DNA from: Adiantum capillus-veneris
Lineage: Eukaryota > Streptophyta > Polypodiopsida > Polypodiales > Pteridaceae
Length of the DNA stretch: 64,000 nt
Assembly (NCBI GenBank): GCA_014529385.2
Contig: CM043959.1
Coordinates: 7,929,026 to 7,993,025, forward strand
Reading direction: 5' to 3'
Below the pieces are notes generated by a model. The model was not told where the DNA came from and searched no databases. It saw only the letters and a program-made list of their open reading frames with translations. Shown in pieces: positions 56,386-64,000 of the stretch. The translations under genes were made by a program, and so were the position numbers. The first letter of the stretch is position 1, and every line of letters begins with the position of its first letter.

Positions 56386-58109
56386 TCATTTGGACCCCTT
56401 TAACCTTTGCCTCGTGTTGAGATAGATCCATATTCTACATTTTGCACTTCTTTGTTCTCTTATCTTCTTTCTCTCTCTCCTTGCTAAAACTCCGTAGAAC
56501 CAATTGAACATCTTGTGAAGGGCATTGCTCTTTTTTCTTCCACCTCCATGTCGTATATTTTTAAAATACACTGCTTTTGCTTGATACACTGCTCCAAATG
56601 CCTGATGAACCATAAGTGTCAACGAAAAAAGCACTATGTGCAAAAAGAATGTGCTGAAAAAAAAAACAAACTTTAGTTTTGCATACAGATGTATTTTAAT
56701 TGAAAATATCATATGTTCAACACACCATGTAATGTGTTATGTGTGTCTCGCCCCAAGCATCCACCATTTATGCTGTAAAACTATTGATTACAAACTTTAG
56801 GGTGGATATCTCATCATTGGTTAGCTTTGCCTTTTTGAGAAGACAAAAAATATCATCAGTAGACTGCCACACACAAGCACGCTTAATTCCTAGGGCTGCT
56901 TCATTACCTTTGTAGGTGGTAATGTCACACACCTTTTTCCACAACTGAAACTCCTTGGGTCTTTGGGAGTATGAATAGTTTGAAAGCAAATGTCTAGCTT
57001 TACTACCACCATACAAACTTTATTACGGAAACCTTGTGTACTTCTAGATGCCTTCTTGTCTTTTCATAGCTCAACTGCACCCCCATGTAGACCAATGCTT
57101 GATAGAATAAATTCTAGTTCTCGTATACGCTCTTCTCTTCTTTCTCCAAGCTCCATATTTGAAGCGTAATTAATATGGAGCATAAGCAACTTGTCAAGAA
57201 TTCGTAGATGGGCATGAAGGGTGCACACATGCACATTTATCAGTGGTATTGAAAGAATAGGATCCCAATTTGGATCATCCATGTTTCGATTAGGGGGTAC
57301 TTGCTGGTCACAACTAAGGATACCTTGAAACCATTGTTGTAGTTCTTTACCCACTGCTTGTGTAGTGGGTACACCTTTTGCAGAGTTGACTGTAACTTTG
57401 CCTCCCTTACCCTTACCACCTTTCAACTTGTTAGCCTTTTTACCCTGGCCATCAATTCCCATTGAGACTTTACTGTGGCAGCAATAAATGCATGGAAAGA
57501 GGGTCATTGCACCTTTCTTGCACCCTAACATACACTTGAGTGTTTTCAAGTCTCCTGCCAAATGCCACTCAACTAGGAGCTTTCCAAGACCTCAAACATG
57601 CAATCTTTGTCCTTCTTGTTGTTGTCAAATGACATCAATGATTTCTGTGTGATTGAAATACCATTTCAGAGTCTCATGTGTCTCATGTGGGAGATGAAAA
57701 GCTGCCAGCCACAAAACATTTTTCTCTGACTGAACACCTAAACAAGTGTTTCCATTCTCATTGGCATTTAGCTCCATATTGACACCCACCAAGGCCCTGC
57801 TCATCAACTTAACACTTACCCTTTTGAGCCGTTGACCTTTAACAACTTGGCACTCATCAAGCTTCATAACAAATATCACTTTGCCATCACACTCTTCTTG
57901 TGTCAACCATAAAATCTTATCATTGACTCTTGGAGCTTCAACAAGTCAACATACACATTGTTGAAGTCGTTGTAGTGGAATAATCTGTTGTCATCTAATG
58001 GCATGTCATCCTTCACATACTGAAATCCACCCAACAAGCTTGCAACATCATTATTGGCGCACTTTTTTGCAACATTGACATTGTAAGGTGTTGGAAAAAA
58101 CCGAAACAA
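56386..58109 (-). pseudogene. Decayed transposase-like gene
   Basis: Minus-strand frames from 58109 to 56768 follow each other with two or three frameshifts and stops. In order they show a phrase VIFVMKLDECQVVKGQRL (near 57880-57825), then GDLKTLKCMLGCKK followed by CIYCCHSK (57555-57475), a Lys/Gly-rich loop, and HAHLRILDKLLMLH (near 57215). An Asp in the first block, GDLK with a later Cys-x-x-Cys, and a His-rich helix is a layout found in DDE-type transposases of poorly described families, so I suggest a DNA transposon remnant. The stretch 56386-56712 may be its basic tail. Confidence is low, and a decayed host gene is the alternative. Confidence 0.35.
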
Positions 58110-58211
58110 ACCTTTTGTCCGATGACCGAGTGTGACACTTTAATACAAAGTTTCATAGGCCTTGAAACTTATTACTGCGCTGTCACACACCTCCATCATC
58201 TCTTGAGGTGA

Positions 58212-58378
58212 CACTACTAAAGGACTATAACAAAAGAAAGTTTTTAGACAAAAAAACCTTCCTAAAGGATCTGCGCCGGCGCAGATCCTTTAGGGAGGTT
58301 TTTTTAAAAAAAAACTCTCGCTTTTTTTATAGTCCTTTAAGAAGACTTTTTCTTTTTTTAAATTGTGTTTTTGTAGTG
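58212..58378. mobile_element. Palindromic CACTA-type MITE
   Basis: Ends CACTACT and TGTAGTG. Internal arms AAAGGACTATAA (58219-58230) and its complement (58328-58339) flank a perfect 34-base palindrome at 58261-58294 centred on GCGCCGGCGC, which extends through one G-T pair into A/T runs. The whole unit folds into a long hairpin. I could not find a convincing 3-base target duplication. Confidence 0.6.
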
Positions 58379-60120
58379 AACACAAAGTGAGGAGAGGAAG
58401 AGGGGGGGGGTTAGTTTGCAAAGCTAGCGATGATGGTGGATGTATTCGATTTGTCGATAGCTTATCCGATTTATTTATGTACTAGAAGATTTTGTTTATG
58501 TTGTGGTCTCTTACCTGCTCGTGTACAACTCGGTGTATGTATTGGAGACTCTTGCTTGTTTGTCGGCTACTCGACGGATTTGGTCTTGTTGTCGTTGGTT
58601 TGGTCCCAAGTTTTGGGCACTATGGTGGATGTGGCACGGCTATTAGTAGTAGTGGCATCCTAAGCCTGGCCTCTCGGTGATGGGGATTACGAGCCCCGCC
58701 ATGTCTGCATAATGTGGTGTCGGTTTGCTCTTGTTTTGTCGACGATGGACTCCCATCTTCGATCGGGTTTGTTGTTGATGGCGGTTCACGAACTTGATGT
58801 ATAATTTTGGTAATTTTTGTGCTTGATGTATGGCTACCTGCTATGGTATCCTAGCTCGGCTTGTGAGCAAGGTAAGTCTTGTATTTTTTTTGGTTATTTT
58901 TAATACAATAATACTCACTTTAGGATCTCTTATTGAACATCAAACATTGATTGGAGAAGAAGGCCTCCAATTAATGATAAAGTGTTTCTCATTAACTCGC
59001 TCAATTTTATCATCGCTCGAAAAAGTTCGCTCGGAGTTTGGGATTCCTCCTTTTAATGAGAGCTAAGTGAGAGAGAGAGTGTTTAAATGTTAGAGAGAGA
59101 GGAGAGAGATGGGGAAGGATATTTTAGAATTCAGTTACCCACCTCTCTTTTGTGATAAAGTAGCCTATTTTCAAAATACAAAATATACAAATGGTATCTT
59201 TAAAAATCTCAGCATAGGCCTTTTTTCCCTCTCTTTTAGGCTTGGTCAAACTTGACTTAAGCTTTAAGAATTTCCTTAAACTGCCAAATAAAGAGGCCCT
59301 CCTATGCCCCATTCCGTTCCTAATGATCTTAATTAACATATGATCTGATACCAAGGAAGAGGTTTCCAACCTGACGACACTAAAGTCAAGATGGATTCCT
59401 TGACGAGTCTCTATGCTTAATAGACACTATATCCTCATTGTAATAAAAGTCTGGGGAGTAGACCTTTGCTATTGGCAATGTCTTGGGACTATAGCCCTAG
59501 AAAAAGACCTAGTCCTGTCTCGCACGCAAAAACATAACAAAATCTAAATGACCCAATACTTATTTGGTACTACAACCTCCCCAAATGGGATAAGGAATCC
59601 TTGTTCAATGCTTTTTTCCCTCTGCACGAGTGAGGTCATAGTTGTTGGTGGACTCCTCTTCCACTGAAGAAGTCTTCTAACTGTCGAAATGTGTGCAGTC
59701 TAGCTAGGTAGGTGCAGGACCTCTAGTAGTGAGAGTTCGTGATGAGAGTCACAAACACTTTAAGAAAAATATTTTATGTAAAATAACCAACCCTCTTCTT
59801 AAGAATGACTAAAAATCTAAGAGCGTTCGTGACAGTAAAGTCACAAACCCTCTTTCCTATCATGTTGTAATTGAGATTATGACAAGAGGATCACCAAATC
59901 ACATTCAATTCGCTTAGAAAGACCATTTAAATATACTAAAGTTTCATCCATGAAACCTAAATTCTCATGCAAGCACAAATCTCAATCAAAATCCAAACCT
60001 CTTTCATGGTATGATGTGGCCTCGCTGTCAATTACATAGTCGTAACATCAAAGAGTTGAAAGGAATACACAAGCTTCCACCTTCACAGTGACCATTTTTT
60101 ATTTTTACAAAGATTTAAAA
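58379..60120. other. No recognised gene
   Basis: Two overlapping frames of 60-80 codons (58430-58680) and others below 85 codons show no known motif. There are GA-rich stretches near 59070-59115. The sequence may be decayed LTR material; a primer-site-like sequence on the minus strand near 59350 is not supported by a neighbouring LTR. Confidence 0.3.
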
Positions 60121-60559
60121 GCTTCTAAATTGAATTACACACCATTTTGATAAGGGGAAACCCTAATTCACTCCCTCGCAAGCTCAAATACAACATGGCA
60201 AAGAGACGGGGCTCCACTACACATAGATTACCCAACCATGGAGGCAATTGCATTGTAGAAGAAAATTGCAAATTTTTTCTATCAAAATCAGTCTTTCCTC
60301 TATTCCTTATGGAAATTATGACCTGATGTGTCAAATTTTGGGCCATTTTGCCACTGTGGACCACTAGGCTATTTCCAGTTCTTTTTTTTTTTCAAAAATT
60401 CCATTTTCGATGCAAAAATTCCCAAATGGAGTAAAAAATTCCCTAAATTTATGGGATCACTCGAATACACATAAAAGTAATAGATAAGTATCAATTTTCA
60501 TCAATATATCGTTTTGGCTCACTTTCCATGCAATTTTGTAACAGCACCTATTAAAGCTG

Positions 60560-60720
60560 CTATTTTCGATAGTTTATGCGCGCATTAGTCTTTATATGTA
60601 CATCACAAAAACAAATTATGCATCTTATCAAGTATAAAAAGACACATGGTCCACATCTAGGTCCACGACTCCCAGATAGATATGTACATGATAGTGACCA
60701 CAGTAGTTGCTCTAGAATAT
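60560..60720 (-). mobile_element. A3 LTR, second piece
   Basis: The minus strand matches the A1 LTR from TACTGTGGTCGCTATCATGTACAT onward (A1 near 12270-12380). It is separated from its first piece by R1. Confidence 0.65.
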
Positions 60721-62570
60721 TGTGGTGTGTGGCCGGATGGCCTTGGTGTGAACCCAAGTCCTATGTGCCAAGATAATGTGTAGTCAGTTGTACTCCCTCA
60801 TATTCTAAATATAAGAAGGTGCTTGTGCTTACATGAGACGGACTCAATTCCATCCAATCCTGCCTTCCACTCATTCACATCACATTGGTGAAGTTGACAG
60901 GCATTAATTAGAAGGGTTTCTTGGGTTTCTTTTTCACTTTCTTTCTTTAGTACCATGGAGAACTTCACTTTTGATCTTTGGTAGGCTTTACCTTGTTTGT
61001 GTATAATCTTTCAACCCACAACAACGTCCACCTATTTTGTCCTGATGCAGAACCAAGCGATTGCATGGAGCAAAATGATAGACAAGATGTCTTACAAGGC
61101 ATGTCAACTCATGCTAGCTGTCTTGATTTGCTTGATTGTTTTGTGCAGTATCCTATTGACACCTTCAACTCCAGCATCCTTAGTGTATAACTCCACCAAT
61201 GGCTATGTCCCAGCTCATCCTCCTGTCCAGTAGCTGTACGTATCAACATTCCTACCTTCAGTTTTGTGATCAACATTCTCAACCTTAAATTCTTGAAGCC
61301 CCCCTGCAGTCAATTTCATCGTCAATTTTGGGACCCGTGCTCATCATCCTCACTTATGGTTTGGCCTTTTCCCTTAGTGCATTGCTGGAAGAAGCTAAAC
61401 TTACAGGAGGTATTTCAAGACACTAGTAAATCCATGACTCAAAAGGCCATTAAGGTCCTCATCTATTCACAAATCATGATCAGCTACACAAGAGTTTCAA
61501 GAAGCCTCATAAAGCTCAAGTCTAGGATCCTCTACACTCTTACAAACGTTTACAACTGTGCATTGGTGTATGATCATACATCCTATCAAGCCTCATGTTT
61601 CATTGATGTCGCCCTGCTGGAGAAGAAACACACACGTAGCAATGAGCCCCAATGTCATAGGGTTTCCTTGAAGAAATAACAAATAGCGTCTACGAAAAGG
61701 AGTTGCTGCAGTAACCATTGCAAAGGTGCACTTCAAGTCCAACTCAGCTACCAACACAACACAGTGGCCAACTAGTTATCACGCCTTGATTTTCACAACT
61801 ATTTCCTACAACAATCTATAGTTGAAGTGATCTATGCTCCCCATTCTCTTGGGGTGTTCAACTCTTTGGATTTTTTGGTTGTATTCAATTGTTATTGCTA
61901 TCCAACTATTCAAAGAGATGGGAGTTGTTGCACATCGGTTGTTGCAGGGGTGCATAATATTTTCAATTTATTGGTCATGAAGCATAGCTACAACCCTGAA
62001 TCTCAACCTTTCATTCTTTTTAGTGCTATTCTTTTCACCGCTAGCTCATTTTGCAATCTAGTATTTGTTGAATAATTAATATCATCACACCAAGCCCTTA
62101 AGGGAGGGATGTATGTTGCCCAAAAAATCATGTTCATGTTGTTATGACATAAACCTCATTTTGTAGTTCATCGTGTTGTTCATTTCATTGGGATATCAAC
62201 CTAATGTTTTCATAAGCAAGATGTATGAGTTCCATGCCTTGATGATGATCGGCATGATGTTGAGTCTAGCCCCCAAGTTGAGTCCCTAGCCCCTATGTCA
62301 TTGTATGATCACTCCCCCCGGATGAGGCGTTGGAGTTGATCCCTGAGTCCATTTCTAGCCCAAAATTGTAAAAAGATGTCCATCTTTTTCTCCTAAAGGG
62401 GGGAGGTGTGGTGTGTGGCTGAATGTCCTTGGTGTGAACCCAGGTCCTATGTACCAAGATAATGTGTAGTTGGTTGTACTCCCTCCTACTCTCAATATAA
62501 GGAGGTTCTTGTGCTTGCATGAGACAGACTCAGTTGCATCCAAGCTTTCCTTCCACTCATGCACATCACA
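60721..62570 (+). mobile_element. TRIM-like LTR element R1 nested in the A3 LTR
   Basis: Short LTRs of 164 bases (60721-60884 and 62407-62570) begin TGTGGTGTGTGG and end CACATCACA. Primer-site-like TGGTGAAGTTGAC follows the first after one base and the tract AAAGGGGGGAGG precedes the second. ATAT is duplicated at both ends. The A1 LTR keeps the empty site (ATTGTGATATATG), which confirms the insertion. LTR length is that of TRIM elements, but the interior of about 1.5 kb is long for one and carries no gag or pol motif. It could not move without a helper. Confidence 0.75.
60978..61679 (+). pseudogene. Unrecognised coding-like cargo of R1
   Basis: Open frames in two phases (60997-61233 and 61266-61679) include a hydrophobic stretch LMLAVLICLIVLCSILL, typical of a membrane helix, and in another frame a second one near 61330 (GPVLIILTYGLAF). 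Frames change at least once. I do not recognise a family. Decayed host-gene cargo with two membrane segments is a reasonable guess but not shown. Confidence 0.3.
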
Positions 62571-62684
62571 ATATATCACAATATGTACATTATTGTTTTT
62601 ATTCCCATGCATTGAGAAGTGTCAAAAGTGAGGTGAATTTTTTTATTTCACATTTTTTCACAACATGACATCCACCCCCTCTGA
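62571..62684 (-). mobile_element. A3 LTR start and polypurine tract
   Basis: On the minus strand TCAGAGGGGGTGGA (62684-62671) is followed by TGTCATGTTG at 62670. The next 100 bases match the A1 LTR (AATTCACCTCACTTTT, ATGTACATATTGTGATAT) until R1 interrupts. Confidence 0.7.
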
Positions 62685-62745
62685 ATCTGCACATCGTTCG
62701 GTATGTGCCAACTTGATTTCTTCTTTGTCTGTATATACCTTGATT

Positions 62746-63600
62746 CTAAACATCTAATGATGGATGCAACAAGAACATAGCTCCCACTTGGGTCGTATGG
62801 AAAGCATACAATATTTTTTCATAGTAGCACAACCGTATGATAAGCAATGCATTCCCTAAATTGAAAAGCATAAGATTTGAGCGATAATCATCAAGAACAT
62901 CAAAGCATTTCCCTCTATCGAAGGGCGTATAAATACTCAAACAAAGTCTATAAGCATCATAATGTCCACCTGGGTCATATGGTAGCATCAAAAAGTCCTA
63001 CATATGCCACATAGCATGAATTTCTAGTGAATTTGTATCACCCCCACTAGTATCAGAAATTTCAACATGCATCCCTTCTTCCTCAAGCTTGATAATATCC
63101 ATTACCTCATTTGGTGCCTCATAAACTACATGCATAACTTCACTTGCAGGCATGAGATGATGTAAAACCTCATCTAAGAACATCATAAGCTCTACCTCAT
63201 GCTCTTCTCCTTATTTCTTTACGTTGCATACCCCATCATACATTTGGAAACCCCCATCATAAGGAGATGGAAATTCCTCCAAAGCATCACCCAAAAGAGA
63301 CATAAGGTCCATGTCCACCTATTCTTGTTGTCGCAATGCATGACATGAGTGATATCTTTCAGAACCCTTTTTGTATATGGAATGGAAAACATCCAAAGAT
63401 CCATCCAAAAGATACATAAGGTCCTTCTCAATGGGACCCTCTGGAGAGTATATCCCATGTTGTATTGGATTCTCATCACATGTGGCATGCATATAAGCAA
63501 TATTCCATTCACAATTTTTATGTATCATTACACCTTCTTTCAAGTACCTTTGCACTTCAATCTCACAAGAATCATCATGCTTCATAAAGATAGAAGTCAA
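62746..63600 (-). pseudogene. Acidic ORF of A3, related to the N1 ORF
   Basis: One minus-strand frame is readable from 63600 to 62746 through three stops (near 63318, 63213 and 62996), the first and last TAG. The N-terminal part is acidic with Met- and His-rich phrases. The C-terminal part reads FLMLPYDPGGHY, then FDRGKCFDVLDDYRSNLMLF and later FLLHPS. It resembles the N1 C-terminus (QFLIIPFDPGGY; HSNCMLFEPG). It lies 62 bases upstream of the A3 polypurine tract, as N1's ORF lies upstream of its own. The function is unknown. Confidence 0.55.
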
Positions 63601-64000
63601 TTCTTTTTCCAGTTCATCATCATAACCCTTCCACTCATTGGTAGGAGTGGGTGGTTATATATCAACTTGCACCCCCTCCAAACAAGAGCCTATGGATTTG
63701 AAATTAATGCTCATCCACAAATCCACAAGAATATGTATCACATTGAAGAGCATTGGCATCACAAAAAGTATTATCTTCATTTGGAGATTTTTGAACCTCT
63801 TTGAATCATGAACCAACGTCCAAGTCACAATACTCTATTTCAGCATGGGTCATACCATTTAATATGTTTACATCTCTTTGGATACATCCATTCTCTACAA
63901 CGTTTTTATCATCATTTTCTTCACAATAGGGAATTCTTTTCATAGCAAATTCACCAAAATCACAGTAAGAATCACGAAAAGGAATCCATTCCAATGAGTC
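63601..64000 (-). pseudogene. Probable upstream part of the A3 acidic ORF
   Basis: A 62-codon minus-strand frame (63994-63806) rich in Asp, Glu and Asn continues the acidic character in another phase. It is cut by the window edge, so whether the element has gag or pol further right cannot be seen. Confidence 0.35.

Noticed and set aside
59335-59355. Initiator-Met primer-like sequence on the minus strand (TTGGTATCAGATC)
   Set aside because: No LTR end is recognised beside it and no internal retroelement sequence follows.
60980-61050. Possible intron (GTAGGC ... TGATGCAG) in the R1 cargo
   Set aside because: Joining the flanking exons gives a stop at once, so splicing would not open a longer frame.

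Overview
The window looks like repeat-rich nuclear DNA from a land plant. It holds degenerate Ty3/gypsy and Ty1/copia elements with plant-type primer sites (TGGTATCAGAGC), an element of the plant Tat lineage with two RNase H domains, a chromodomain gypsy element, CACTA-type foldback elements and long AC/CT microsatellites. The retroelement proteins remind me most of fern elements, but that is only an impression. I see no rRNA or tRNA gene, no CRISPR array and no clearly functional host gene. Almost every coding stretch is a transposable element or its remains.

Layout. From 1 to 7.2 kb there is degenerate coding sequence of unknown family, the start of an LTR, a transposase-like fragment, telomere-like and AC/CT repeats, and a foldback element. 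From 7.25 to 12.8 kb lies a decayed gypsy element (A1) with its 3' LTR. From about 13 to 48.7 kb lies one old Tat-type gypsy element (T1), blown open by nested insertions. Inside T1 a segment of about 0.6 kb, from mid RNase H to the integrase zinc finger, is inverted and now spans 16501-46890. It has been hit by a solo-LTR-like block S1 (16592-26022, itself split by the nearly intact Tat gypsy T2, 17196-25901), by a minus-strand copia element C1 (26253-38222, itself split by the non-autonomous LTR element N1, 31163-37760), and by a chromovirus V1 (38390-46757). From 48.7 to 55.3 kb lie two more gypsy wrecks (A2 and G2). From 55.4 to 58.4 kb there is a divergent V1-type LTR, a decayed transposase-like gene and a palindromic CACTA-type MITE. 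From 60.5 to 64 kb a minus-strand A-lineage LTR is interrupted by a 1.85-kb TRIM-like element R1, followed by a decayed acidic ORF.

How the parts relate. T2 and V1 are the youngest elements by LTR similarity. T2 needs only one frame break explained to be a full gag-pol element. N1 has 2-kb LTRs but no gag or pol. Its only cargo is a 643-codon acidic ORF that stays in one frame and is interrupted by three stops. A related ORF lies at 62.7-63.6 kb beside an A-lineage LTR, and N1, A1 and A3 share the same polypurine tract and LTR start. This suggests a little-described non-autonomous family mobilised by the A lineage. All identity figures are estimates by eye.
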